A DNA stretch of 35,830 bases from Flemingiibacterium sp045587285 (GCA_045587285.1 JAZNBZ010000146.1:1-35830), one strand, 5' to 3'; numbered from the stretch's first letter, positions 21,668 through 28,604 are shown. Numbers and translations are program-made. Notes: a model not told the origin generated them from the letters alone.

Positions 21668-23728
21668 TCAACTCGTCATAACATCGTGAAGATGTTCCAT
21701 ATCCTCGATCTTGACCGTACAGCACTCGGGGAGATTAGCTCTTACAAGCGCCTCGGCTACCGCAGGGCAAACGGCATTACCGCAGCGAGCGACTTGATCG
21801 CTACGGCTTATCGGATTACCCTTAACGTCACGGTCAATGATGTAATCGTGCGGAAAGCCCATAGCATCGTAAAGCTCCCTGGGAGAAAGCATTCTAAGAC
21901 CGATATCAGAAATATAATACCAAATACCGCGGATATTAAGGAGCAGTATCTCATCGTCCTTAATGTCATAATCGCAATAGGTATTAAGGAGCTTGCGGAC
22001 CTCGCTCCAGTAACCAAGTTCGGTATGACCGTCCCACTTGACGAGCATCGTTCTGATATCCGCAAACTGACCGTCACGTGCCGTTACCGTCATAAGCGGT
22101 TCAAGAGGATTCTGCCCCTTGTCTTTGCCCTTGAAGTGAGCGAGATGCGCACAGGTCACGCCCTCACGCTCCATCGTGGTTATCGTCGCAAGCGGCTTTT
22201 CTACTGAGTGATAATGACCGTCACCGCTGAAATACTGCGTAAGCCACGCCGCGCTTAAGCCGTAGCGGTTAGATCCGTCAACGGTATTGAGCGCCGCGTC
22301 AACTCTCTGCCCTCTTACCTCTTTCTTGCTCTGCTCCGAGTGATACTGTATAAGGCTCGGAGCTATAACAAAATTACGGTCGCCCGTGGTTATAGTCGGT
22401 ACCGGCTCGTCCATTCCGTGACAAGCGTTGCCGGTGTTGTTACTCATTACGTACGGCGCAAGCTTCGGAGATACAACACCGCCCGTATATTTTGCCGTTA
22501 TCGTGTTGATAGGCTCGTCCACACTTTGGGATCTATCACCGCCGCTATGGTTACATTCTACGGCAAACGGCATTACCTTCGGTTCAATAACCATCTGCGA
22601 ACCTGTACCCGTGATCGTGTTGACAGGATCATTCATTGACGTTCCTACGGCGTTCTGATGGTTGTGCATGTGGAACGGAACACATTTTGGCTCCACCACT
22701 GCGAAACTATCCTTGCTCGTTATGGTGTTTAAAGGCTTTTCAATCGAATGGAACGTTCCGTTCCCGTGCTTGCACTCCACCGAGTACGGCGTAAGAAGCG
22801 GATCGCATAAATATTGCTTTGTGCTTCCGACAACCGTTGAAAGAGGATCGTTAATATCGTGTACTCTCGGCTTCTGCCCTTCCTTCTCTCCGTAACCACG
22901 CGGAATAATGAACGGCTCCGCGCTCTTAATAACGAATTTATCAAGACCTCTCGCTATGCGCTGAAGCGTGTTAGGCTTTAGCGGTCTTTTAACCGTAAGA
23001 CCGTACTGTTCCTTAATCGTTTCCTTGCTCTCAAATATTGACGGACAAGGTACACTGAAGTCAATGACCTCTGATGCGGCTCTCCAAGGCTTAAGCAGAC
23101 CGCTCTTGACCTCTGCACTATCCCTCGGCGCGTGTGTAGGATCAGGGAATACTATCGGTCTGCCGTCACACCTTGCTATCAGATGAAAACGTGTGCGTAT
23201 AGTCGGTGCGCCCTGATCTGCTGCGCAAATTTCTCGCGTTTCAATTTTGTAGCCGAGGTCTTCAAGCTGCTTGTACCACTTCGTATACGTCTGCCCTGCT
23301 TTGCTTTTGATAGGCTTGCCCTTGCGGACAGGTCCCCACGTAACAAATTCGGGAACGTTCTCAAGCATTATAACGTCCGGGCGTACCTTTGCCGCCCATT
23401 TAAGCACAACCCACGCAAGACCTCTTATTTTCTTGTCTACGAGCGCCTTGCCCTTTGCCCTACTAAAGTGCTTGCAGTCGGGAGAAAACCACGCAAGGCG
23501 CACGTGTCTGCCTCTCACGGCATCTTCGGGATCGACTTGCCAAACGTCCTCTATGTAATGCTCCGTAAACGGATGGTTGCGGCGGTGCATCATTATTGCC
23601 GCCTCGTTGTGATTGATAGCAACATCAACGGGATGACCTGTCGCCATCTCGATGCCAGTTGAAGCTCCGCCGCCCCCGGCAAAGCTGTCAACAATGCAGT
23701 AATCAAATAGGCTTGTCTGTTTCGGCAT
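21668..23728 (-). CDS. Cytosine-5 DNA methyltransferase with internal repeats
   Basis: A 686-residue protein, roughly twice the usual length. Motif I is DSFAGGGGAS (14-23), motif IV SPDCKHFS (82-89, catalytic C85), motif VI ENV (123-125), and motif VIII RTR around 178-180. C-terminal motifs are LSPRELYDAMGFP (614-626) and QVARCGNAVCPAVAEAL (645-661). Between VIII and IX, residues 271-560 carry eight degenerate 33-39-residue units of the form P-h-h-x-P/Q-Y/F ... H-S-h-x-E/D-P-h-N-T-I-T (for example HSIEKPLNTIT, QSVDEPINTIT, HSVEKPLATIT). They occupy the target-recognition region. The role is probably self-methylation against host restriction. The N-terminus overlaps the preceding 62-aa gene by 26 nt. 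Confidence 0.9.
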   Translation of the reverse strand: MPKQTSLFDYCIVDSFAGGGGASTGIEMATGHPVDVAINHNEAAIMMHRRNHPFTEHYIEDVWQVDPEDAVRGRHVRLAWFSPDCKHFSRAKGKALVDKKIRGLAWVVLKWAAKVRPDVIMLENVPEFVTWGPVRKGKPIKSKAGQTYTKWYKQLEDLGYKIETREICAADQGAPTIRTRFHLIARCDGRPIVFPDPTHAPRDSAEVKSGLLKPWRAASEVIDFSVPCPSIFESKETIKEQYGLTVKRPLKPNTLQRIARGLDKFVIKSAEPFIIPRGYGEKEGQKPRVHDINDPLSTVVGSTKQYLCDPLLTPYSVECKHGNGTFHSIEKPLNTITSKDSFAVVEPKCVPFHMHNHQNAVGTSMNDPVNTITGTGSQMVIEPKVMPFAVECNHSGGDRSQSVDEPINTITAKYTGGVVSPKLAPYVMSNNTGNACHGMDEPVPTITTGDRNFVIAPSLIQYHSEQSKKEVRGQRVDAALNTVDGSNRYGLSAAWLTQYFSGDGHYHSVEKPLATITTMEREGVTCAHLAHFKGKDKGQNPLEPLMTVTARDGQFADIRTMLVKWDGHTELGYWSEVRKLLNTYCDYDIKDDEILLLNIRGIWYYISDIGLRMLSPRELYDAMGFPHDYIIDRDVKGNPISRSDQVARCGNAVCPAVAEALVRANLPECCTVKIEDMEHLHDVMTS
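22049..22918. repeat. Eight-unit repeat region inside the methyltransferase
   Basis: Protein-level repeats of 33-39 residues at residues 271-560 (PLSTVVGSTKQYL, PLNTITSKDSFAVVEP, PVNTITGTGSQMVIEP, PINTITAKYTGGVVSP, PVPTITTGDRNFVIAP, ALNTVDGSNRYGLSA, PLATITTMEREGVTC, PLMTVTARDGQFADI). The DNA copies have diverged, so the array is old rather than a recent tandem expansion. Confidence 0.75.
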
Positions 23729-23891
23729 CTCGCGTTACTCCTTTAACCATTTCTTTTCGTTTTAGGTCGATATTAAAAACGACCAATGCTGAGGAAGTAT
23801 TCCCCTTCAGATGCTTGTAGTATCTGATAAGATCATCGGCAAACTCATTGATCGCCGCGGCTCTTATCTCCTGTATTTCTTTATCTGGCAT
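23703..23891 (-). CDS. Small early protein, function unknown
   Basis: A 62-residue protein starting MPDKEIQEIRAAAINEFADD; ATG 23891 was chosen because GGGAGG lies upstream, 7 nt away. The first half is a strong amphipathic helix (FADDLIRYYKHLK), and the second a short strand-like part (SALVVFNIDLKRKE). It ends in an overlap with the methyltransferase start. No function recognised. Confidence 0.55.
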   Translation of the reverse strand: MPDKEIQEIRAAAINEFADDLIRYYKHLKGNTSSALVVFNIDLKRKEMVKGVTRDAETDKPI

Positions 23892-23902
23892 AATTCCCTC
23901 CC

Positions 23903-24301
23903 TCAGAACGGCAGATCGTCCTCTGTCGTGCTCTCCTGCCACTCGGTAGCGGTTGGAACGCTCTGTGTAAATTCGGGCGCCGCCTGCGCTTCACTCTGCC
24001 CTACCTTGCGGATAACGTGTGCCTCGTCAACCTTTACCTCTATCGCGGTTCTCTTTGCTCCGCTGCGGTCCTCATACTGTCTTGTAGTCAGGCACCCGTG
24101 TACCTCAACGGTATCGCCCTTCTTGGCTCTGCTTATGTAGTCAGCCGTATGTTCCCAAGCGACACAGGTATAAAAATCCGTAACGTCCTTTACCCTCGGT
24201 CTGTCTACCGCAAGACTGAAGGTACAGACCGCTTTTCCGCTCGGTGTCTGCCTAAGCTCCGGCGTATGGCTAAGCCGACCGCTCATCACTACTACGTTCA
24301 T
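23903..24301 (-). CDS. ssb: Single-stranded DNA-binding protein
   Basis: A 132-residue OB-fold SSB: MNVVVMSGRLSHTPELRQTP (start strand), GKAVCTFSLAVDRPRVKDVT, FYTCVAWEHTADYISRAKKG and DTVEVHGCLTTRQYEDRSGA. The acidic tip TTEDDLPF binds partner proteins. Normal length for phage SSB. It overlaps the upstream 87-aa gene by 4 nt and belongs to the replication/recombination block with RecT and YqaJ. Confidence 0.93.
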   Translation of the reverse strand: MNVVVMSGRLSHTPELRQTPSGKAVCTFSLAVDRPRVKDVTDFYTCVAWEHTADYISRAKKGDTVEVHGCLTTRQYEDRSGAKRTAIEVKVDEAHVIRKVGQSEAQAAPEFTQSVPTATEWQESTTEDDLPF

Positions 24302-24561
24302 GCGCTCTCTTGCTCCTTTTCTCTCTGCATATTTTTGAAATCAACTTCAAGAACGACATCGGCAGGATCTGCGTATGTCACACTGTGCTTGTTCTTATCA
24401 AGTAGCTGCACAAATCCCATTTCCTCGCCCTTGTCGTTATAGCGGAATCCGACCTCTGATATACGGGTATAGGTGATGTTATCTCGGTGACAACATAGCA
24501 TTGCCGTATGTACCACCGGCAAGCCCTTCCTCGCCGCTTCTCTGCATTCTGATAAGTTCAT
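24298..24561 (-). CDS. Small early protein, function unknown
   Basis: An 87-residue protein (MNLSECREAARKGLPVVHTA, TYTRISEVGFRYNDKGEEMG, FVQLLDKNKHSVTYADPADV). The middle looks like a small beta barrel, and the end is charged (NMQREKEQESA). It is coupled by ATGA overlaps to the replication initiator upstream and SSB downstream, so it probably helps in replication, but no motif is recognised. Confidence 0.6.
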   Translation of the reverse strand: MNLSECREAARKGLPVVHTAMLCCHRDNITYTRISEVGFRYNDKGEEMGFVQLLDKNKHSVTYADPADVVLEVDFKNMQREKEQESA

Positions 24562-25316
24562 CGTCTACCGCCTTCCTTTTCATTTATTCGCGCAACCCAA
24601 AGATCTGCTGCTTTCGTCCAATCCGGCAGGCAATCCCAATTTTTCATTGCATTGTATGCAACGAATTTTCTTGCTTCGCTTAAAGCATCTACACCATGAT
24701 CAAAGCAAGGGAAATTCTCTTTAAAATACTTTAAAACGTGAATCTCAGGCATTTGTAAAAAAACAGAAGAGTTTTCCACAGCCTCACTCTCTCGCGCGTG
24801 CGTGTGCGCGTTGTTGTAGTAAGTATTATTATTTACTTTAATCTTATTTACTTTACTTTGGGGATTATCGCCATCATTTATCGAGTTATTGTCAACATTA
24901 ATCCCGTTATTGTCAACATTAATCCAATTCGAAGGCATAGGGATCAAAAGGTATCGACCATCGATTTTTTGCAAGGTTCTGCGCTCGGTGGCTTCCGCGT
25001 ACCTCTCTTGTACGCCTTCAGATGTAAGCACACCGTATTTATCGAACCTCTCTCGATCGAAAATACCCCTTCTTATGCAAGCTGAGACCACCTCACGCAC
25101 AACGTTGACACCCACGCCGTTTTCGTTCGCAAACATCAACGCCACATCGTTGTCCCAATAGGTGTAGTAACCTTTAACGCCATATATGCGCTGCCATAAT
25201 GCAATAAGGATTCCTACACCCACAGGACCGAACTCAGCCCTTAAAAGCTTCACACTATCGGAAAACTGACAATTAACCGGGAAATAGTCGACACCGTCCT
25301 TTTGCGGTCTCGCCAT
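24558..25316 (-). CDS. Replication initiator (DUF4373 / Lin1244-like)
   Basis: A 252-residue protein. The N-terminal domain (about 1-120: ARPQKDGVDYFPVNCQFSD, KLLRAEFGPVGVGILIALWQ, YYTYWDNDVALMFANENGVG, then RRGIFDRERFDKYGVLTSEG) is the DUF4373/Lin1244-type winged-helix module of phage replication initiators. A low-complexity Asn-rich linker contains two copies of INVDNN. The C-terminal part (LKYFKENFPCFDHGVDALSE) is short. No loader ATPase lies nearby, so it may recruit host helicase. The coding region of the linker doubles as an origin-like repeat segment. Confidence 0.75.
   Translation of the reverse strand: MARPQKDGVDYFPVNCQFSDSVKLLRAEFGPVGVGILIALWQRIYGVKGYYTYWDNDVALMFANENGVGVNVVREVVSACIRRGIFDRERFDKYGVLTSEGVQERYAEATERRTLQKIDGRYLLIPMPSNWINVDNNGINVDNNSINDGDNPQSKVNKIKVNNNTYYNNAHTHARESEAVENSSVFLQMPEIHVLKYFKENFPCFDHGVDALSEARKFVAYNAMKNWDCLPDWTKAADLWVARINEKEGGRR
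24793..24925. other. Putative replication origin inside the initiator gene
   Basis: This segment has three adjoining parts. An alternating purine-pyrimidine stretch, CGCGCGTGCGTGTGCGCG, lies at 24793-24810. A very AT-rich segment with repeated TTTACTTT follows at about 24815-24860. Two iterons GTTATTGTCAACATTAATCC lie at 24885-24904 and 24906-24925 (perfect 20-bp copies with a 21-bp period). An AT-rich unwinding element plus iterons within the initiator gene is the lambda-O style of phage origin. Inference from sequence architecture. Confidence 0.5.
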
Positions 25317-25328
25317 TTCTTTCCCTCC

Positions 25329-26147
25329 TTATTCTTCGACGACCTCTCCTGCTTCGGTTCCGTCATTCTCGGAGCTTACCTCGGTGTAATCTGCCTCGTA
25401 GATCGTTTCGTCACTGATCTCGTACATATCCTCGGAAAGCTTGCTCTTTATCGTTTCATCACTTGTTACCGCGCGGACAAAATCACTCTTTAAAGGCGCG
25501 TATTTCAGCACTCTCTTGAGTACTGTCTTTTTCGCCATTTCCTCAAACGAGGTCTTCCAGGGAGAAAAGCTCGTTTTGTACGCCTGGGAGTATTTCTCAG
25601 CGTGACGGCGAACGTCATCCATAGACATTACCTCAAAGCCGTAGCCGCCGCTCTTGGTCTTGAACATCGCGTATACGCTTACCGCTTCACCACGATCGCC
25701 ACCTGCCGGCTTATGTATGAGCGTAGGATTAAGACCGTATGAGCATTCAAATTCATCGTTCTCGTAAACGATATGCGCCTGTACTACCTCGATCTCACCG
25801 GAACGGTACGCGAGGTCGATAAGACCTTTATATCCGATCTGAAACTGTACCTCGTCAACTCCGTGATTTTTGAACGGTATCAGATAAGCCTGTCCGAGCG
25901 GTGTGTTCGGCTCTAAGCCAAGCTGCGCGGCGTTCATCATCGCGCCAAGGAAAGACTTAGGCGTACAAGCGCCGAGCTTAGGATTTGTGGACAGAGCCGA
26001 GAGAACCATTCGGGTAAATCTCTCAGGAGTAAGAACGGAAGGGAGCGCCTTCTTGATCTCGCCCTCCATACTCTTAATATAGCTCTGTATGGTCTTCTTT
26101 TCTCCGTTGCCGTTGGTCGCAACCTTATTCTGAATAGTGTTTGCCAT
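25329..26147 (-). CDS. recT: RecT single-strand annealing protein
   Basis: A 272-residue RecT: core segments SMEGEIKKALPSVLTPERF, MVLSALSTNPKLGACTPKSF, NAAQLGLEPNTPLGQAYLIP, QFQIGYKGLIDLAYRSGEIE and PFSPWKTSF-like SFSPWKTSFEEMAKKTVLKR. It anneals complementary strands and works with the YqaJ exonuclease next door. The C-terminus is acidic (YTEVSSENDGTEAGEVVEE). Start ATG 26147 has AAAGGAG. Confidence 0.93.
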   Translation of the reverse strand: MANTIQNKVATNGNGEKKTIQSYIKSMEGEIKKALPSVLTPERFTRMVLSALSTNPKLGACTPKSFLGAMMNAAQLGLEPNTPLGQAYLIPFKNHGVDEVQFQIGYKGLIDLAYRSGEIEVVQAHIVYENDEFECSYGLNPTLIHKPAGGDRGEAVSVYAMFKTKSGGYGFEVMSMDDVRRHAEKYSQAYKTSFSPWKTSFEEMAKKTVLKRVLKYAPLKSDFVRAVTSDETIKSKLSEDMYEISDETIYEADYTEVSSENDGTEAGEVVEE

Positions 26148-26181
26148 TGTTTTATATCTCCTTTTAAATCCGCTAAAGCGG

Positions 26182-27108
26182 TTATTTTTCTATTACTTTG
26201 AACGTTCTGTATGAGGACTGTTTGTAATACGGAGTAAGATCAAGGTGAGCGTGTTCTGCTGCGAATCGCTTGGAGTCAAACGAGCTTCTTACACCGGTCG
26301 CCCACGTGACCTTGTAACGGTCGCTCTCTCCTCTGCCAGCATTACCCATAAACGCCTTGACAACGTTAGCCTGCTCATCAATGAGCGTTTCAAGCGCCTT
26401 TTTCTGTGCGATCAGATCCATGTACTCGGAAAGCGCTTTATCGTAAGCAAATAGGCTTACGGTTTCCTCGTTGGATTCCGAGTATATCTCGGAAATCGTT
26501 TCTGAGGTCGAAATCGTGCCGTCTACGGCTGGTGGCGTGTCGGTGCATACATTTTCCCAGAACTTGCGCTCCTCGTCCATCAGAGCGCTTATTTCAGCCT
26601 CGTCACGTTCAAGCTCGAACACCTTGAACTCTCGGCAGTTGATAAGTACAGCAAGGTAAGCCTTCTCAAACTCTCCGACCGCCATGTAGTGAACCACCTG
26701 GGCGTACCACTGTTCCGGGAACTCACCGCCCTTTACCTTTTTCATCACGGGGAGCGAGTTGGTGGTTTTTATTTCAAGCACCGAATTTTCTCCGACCACA
26801 ACGCGGTCAACATCACCAAATGCAAACGGGTATCTCGTGTTGACAAGCATTCGGTTCTTTCTGCGGACCTTCTTGTGCTTCTCTTTTTCAAAGAGCTTTG
26901 CGACAAAGTCCTCAAGGTACGTTCCAACGTCCGTTGTGAGGTTGCCCTCAAACTCGGGGATCTTGCCGGTCTTTTCTGCCCATAGCTCGTAGGCACTCTT
27001 GTAAGGATTAAATCCGAGAACCGCACCGGCATCGGAACCGCCAATACCGAGCTTACGCCGCAGCTCAAGCCATTCCTCTTTGTCCTTATATGCAATCTCG
27101 TTTACCAT
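26182..27108 (-). CDS. YqaJ-type exonuclease (lambda-exo-like)
   Basis: A 308-residue nuclease starting MVNEIAYKDKEEWLELRRKL; ATG 27108 has GGAGG 11 nt upstream, and the longer frame would overlap the preceding gene heavily. YqaJ motifs: IGGSDAGAVLGFNPYKSAYE, then YLEDFVAKLFE, AFGDVDRVV (catalytic D) and VLEIKTTNS (catalytic E-x-K), followed by EQWYAQVVHYMAV. It degrades one strand from double-strand ends for RecT-mediated annealing. The C-terminal part forms a long helix and TPYYKQSSYRTFKVIEK end. Confidence 0.9.
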   Translation of the reverse strand: MVNEIAYKDKEEWLELRRKLGIGGSDAGAVLGFNPYKSAYELWAEKTGKIPEFEGNLTTDVGTYLEDFVAKLFEKEKHKKVRRKNRMLVNTRYPFAFGDVDRVVVGENSVLEIKTTNSLPVMKKVKGGEFPEQWYAQVVHYMAVGEFEKAYLAVLINCREFKVFELERDEAEISALMDEERKFWENVCTDTPPAVDGTISTSETISEIYSESNEETVSLFAYDKALSEYMDLIAQKKALETLIDEQANVVKAFMGNAGRGESDRYKVTWATGVRSSFDSKRFAAEHAHLDLTPYYKQSSYRTFKVIEK

Positions 27109-27299
27109 TGCGGAAAATCCTCCGTTTTCATTCTGTAATTCTCGTTGAGACATTCCGTGCAAATAAACTCATCGTTGATGAAATAGTAATGCTCGTCCCT
27201 TATTTCCTCGCCGCAGATCGAGCATTTCGGATACACGCGATCACCTTCAGGAAGATCGGGCGGAGTACGATCTATCTCGGGAATATCAAATGCATTCAT
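27102..27299 (-). CDS. Small zinc-finger protein
   Basis: A 65-residue protein (MNAFDIPEIDRTPPDLPEGD) with two CxxC knuckles, CSIC and CTEC (VYPKCSICGEEIRDEHYYFI, EFICTECLNENYRM), making a zinc ribbon resembling small LIM/RING-like folds. It overlaps the start of the YqaJ gene by 7 nt. Function unknown. Confidence 0.65.
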   Translation of the reverse strand: MNAFDIPEIDRTPPDLPEGDRVYPKCSICGEEIRDEHYYFINDEFICTECLNENYRMKTEDFPQW

Positions 27300-27301
27300 C
27301 C

Positions 27302-27436
27302 TTAAATCCTCACTTTCTTATGTAATACTGTAAATACCGATATATATTCAAGCGCATCGAGCATATCCTCGAACACGATTTTCTTACCGCGGTGAACGAC
27401 TATGCTCTTGCCGTTCTCAGTTTTGAGGTTGAACAT
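27302..27436 (-). CDS. 44-aa small protein, function unknown
   Basis: A 44-residue frame starting MFNLKTENGKSIVVHRGKKI at ATG 27436, preceded by AAGGAGG at good spacing and overlapping the previous gene's end by 20 nt. The sequence is a beta-hairpin followed by a helix (EDMLDALEYISVF). The strong ribosome site and tight packing favour a real gene. Homologues were not recognised. Confidence 0.5.
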   Translation of the reverse strand: MFNLKTENGKSIVVHRGKKIVFEDMLDALEYISVFTVLHKKVRI

Positions 27437-27674
27437 ATAAAAAGCCTCCTTCCTTTTTCTTAAAGTATCTCGGATTATCGTTTTCGATCCCGAAATACGC
27501 CTTGTAATCCTCAACGTGGAGCTTCCCTTGGTGCGGAAAACGGTCATATCTGCGCTTGATATTGCGCATTACCTTTGCCGCCTCTCCGTACGAGGGAAGA
27601 TCCAAAAGCTCCTGAAGCTCCGGTATCGTGATGATATCCTTCGCCAGTATTTCCTCTCGTCTTGCGTAGGTCAT
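27417..27674 (-). CDS. Small DNA-binding (excisionase-like) protein
   Basis: An 85-residue protein: MTYARREEILAKDIITIPEL then QELLDLPSYGEAAKVMRNIK, RRYDRFPHQGKLHVEDYKAY. The pattern of helix, short turn, helix and basic wing (R-N-I-K-R-R) ending in G-K-L-H-V-E-D-Y resembles winged-helix/excisionase proteins. It starts directly at the stop of the Cro-like gene. Excisionase or early regulator is a guess from shape. Confidence 0.55.
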   Translation of the reverse strand: MTYARREEILAKDIITIPELQELLDLPSYGEAAKVMRNIKRRYDRFPHQGKLHVEDYKAYFGIENDNPRYFKKKEGGFLYVQPQN

Positions 27675-27874
27675 TATTCTACCTCCTTGATAAGCTCGTC
27701 AACAGTGCAGCCAAGCTCCTTCGCTATCCTTGCAAGCACCGCAACGCTCGGCTCCTTGAAACCGTTGATCATGTATGAGATCATTGCCGGGGTAACTCCT
27801 ACCTTTACTGCAAGAGCGTTGCCGGAGATCCCCTTCCGTTCCATAAGTGTCTGTATTTTCTTTCCGTTTACCAT
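27674..27874 (-). CDS. Cro-like XRE-family regulator
   Basis: A 66-residue protein consisting of one XRE helix-turn-helix: MVNGKKIQTLMERKGISGNA, LAVKVGVTPAMISYMINGFK, then EPSVAVLARIAKELGCTVDE. This is the compact form of Cro-type repressors that favour the lytic branch. It is an early gene of the leftward operon whose promoter is opposed to the CI-like repressor at 28605-29063. It overlaps the preceding gene by 7 nt. Confidence 0.82.
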   Translation of the reverse strand: MVNGKKIQTLMERKGISGNALAVKVGVTPAMISYMINGFKEPSVAVLARIAKELGCTVDELIKEVE

Positions 27875-28101
27875 TTTTTCCTGTCTCCTTTTTCACTCTG
27901 TTCCATCCTTTCTCCCATAACACAATAATCGAACCCCATCATTTCTTTCGTTGTTCCTATCGAGTACCATCTATCGTGTAATTTGCAATAAAATCTTGTT
28001 CCCATGGTTATGTAATTACCACTGTCCAGAGGCACTTCGGCTTTTACCGGTCTTTCTTCAAGATATATGCACTCGTCACAATAAACCTTATGCTTTTCCA
28101 T
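27868..28101 (-). CDS. Small Cys-containing early protein
   Basis: A 77-residue protein: MEKHKVYCDECIYLEERPVK, then MGTRFYCKLHDRWYSIGTTK and MGFDYCVMGERMEQSEKGDR. Two pairs of Cys and a His (CDEC, CKLH) could hold one zinc. GGAGAAAGGAA precedes the start. It is the second gene after the leftward promoter, and its leader is covered by the predicted antisense RNA. Function unknown. Confidence 0.62.
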   Translation of the reverse strand: MEKHKVYCDECIYLEERPVKAEVPLDSGNYITMGTRFYCKLHDRWYSIGTTKEMMGFDYCVMGERMEQSEKGDRKKW

Positions 28102-28131
28102 TTTTTCCTTTCTCCTTATTTCATATAAGGC

Positions 28132-28160
28132 TTGACATTTCCGCCTTTTTATGTTATAAT
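28132..28160 (+). promoter_or_regulatory. Consensus promoter on the strand opposite the lytic operon
   Basis: TTGACA (28132-28137), exactly 17 bp, TATAAT (28155-28160): a perfect sigma-70 consensus reading rightwards. No protein gene with a ribosome site follows; a rho-independent terminator is found about 95 bp downstream, so it should make a short RNA. Confidence 0.82.
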
Positions 28161-28166
28161 GAATGA

Positions 28167-28257
28167 GGCAAGAGGGGCGGCGGAAGTTTCCCCCCTCATG
28201 CTCTCATAGGATTGTCGCTCGGATTGGTTGGTCGCCGTTCTCCGAGCGGCTTTTTTA
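28167..28257 (+). ncRNA. Predicted antisense small RNA, about 90 nt
   Basis: It would start 6-7 bases after the consensus -10 (near 28167) and end in the T-run at 28251-28256. A 5' hairpin (GAGGGG 28172-28177 with CCCCTC 28192-28197) is followed by a linker and the terminator hairpin. It lies wholly between the leftward 48-aa gene and the 77-aa gene, on the opposite strand, so it is perfectly complementary to the lytic operon's mRNA leader for the latter. Known parallels in other phages are lambda OOP, P22 Sar and P1 C4; no sequence homology to them is claimed. Confidence 0.68.
28214..28256 (+). terminator. Rho-independent terminator of the antisense RNA
   Basis: GTCGCTCGGA (28214-28223) pairs with TCCGAGCGGC (28241-28250), a 10-bp stem with one G-U pair and a 17-nt loop, followed by TTTTTT (28251-28256). 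It is strong on the plus strand and has no T-run on the minus strand, so the leftward lytic transcript should not stop here. Confidence 0.85.
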
Positions 28258-28268
28258 TTTGCTTGTTA

Positions 28269-28415
28269 TCAATCTACAAACGCTCCTTTCTCGCTATCGA
28301 ACAAACCGAAGTATTCTCCGTTCAGCTCAATGCGGTATTTTGTGCCGAGGCGAGCCGTTACGCTCACTCTGCCCTTACATCCAAGTTTGATCATTGCGTT
28401 CTTAATTGCATCCAT
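28269..28415 (-). CDS. 48-aa first gene of the leftward operon
   Basis: A short gene, MDAIKNAMIKLGCKGRVSVT then ARLGTKYRIELNGEYFGLFD. ATG 28415 is preceded by AAGGAG at good spacing, and it lies about 68 nt after the predicted transcription start of the main leftward promoter. An N-terminal helix is followed by a beta-hairpin ending FGLFDSEKGAFVD. Small proteins of the GEYFGLFD type are common just after the lytic promoter in Firmicutes phages. Function unknown. Confidence 0.7.
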   Translation of the reverse strand: MDAIKNAMIKLGCKGRVSVTARLGTKYRIELNGEYFGLFDSEKGAFVD

Positions 28416-28462
28416 TGTTTAATTCTCCTTCGTCTTGACATTTTTCGTTTTTTGTGTTATCA

Positions 28463-28492
28463 TTGACTTGGTTAACGCCTTGTGAGTATATT
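28463..28492 (+). promoter_or_regulatory. Candidate repressor promoter
   Basis: TTGACT (28463-28468), 18 bp, TATATT (28487-28492) on the plus strand would drive the CI-like repressor. Its -10 overlaps the -10 of the leftward promoter on the other strand, so the two promoters fire face to face. Weaker than the leftward one; other -10 choices exist. Confidence 0.45.
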
Positions 28493-28583
28493 ATATCTCA
28501 CTTTATCTCACTTGTCAAGTTAAAATCACACTTTTCTTTACTTTTGTAGACTTGCACAAATTCATAAAGTGAGATTTGGTGAG
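28482..28583. promoter_or_regulatory. Operator boxes of the immunity region
   Basis: Five GTGAG/CTCAC boxes: GTGAG 28482-28486, CTCAC 28497-28501, CTCAC 28507-28511, GTGAG 28569-28573 and GTGAG 28579-28583. The first two make the palindrome GTGAGTATATTATATCTCAC. CTCACTTTAT (28497-28506) reappears inverted as ATAAAGTGAG (28564-28573). Neighbouring boxes are 10 bp apart, one helical turn. The left group sits in the leftward promoter, and the right group just upstream of the repressor start, suggesting autoregulation. Confidence 0.68.
28490..28518 (-). promoter_or_regulatory. Main leftward (lytic) promoter
   Basis: Minus-strand TTGACA (28518-28513), exactly 17 bp, TATAAT (28495-28490), a perfect consensus. 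Two GTGAG boxes lie inside the spacer and one at the likely start site, so a repressor bound there would block it. It drives the 48-aa gene and the whole early operon. Confidence 0.85.
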
Positions 28584-28604
28584 ATTGTGCGAAAAGGAGA
28601 AAAA

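Noticed and set aside
28163..28390. Plus-strand frame after the consensus promoter
   Set aside because: No ribosome site, the start would be at the very 5' end of the transcript, and a strong terminator lies within the frame at 28214-28256; an RNA product fits better.
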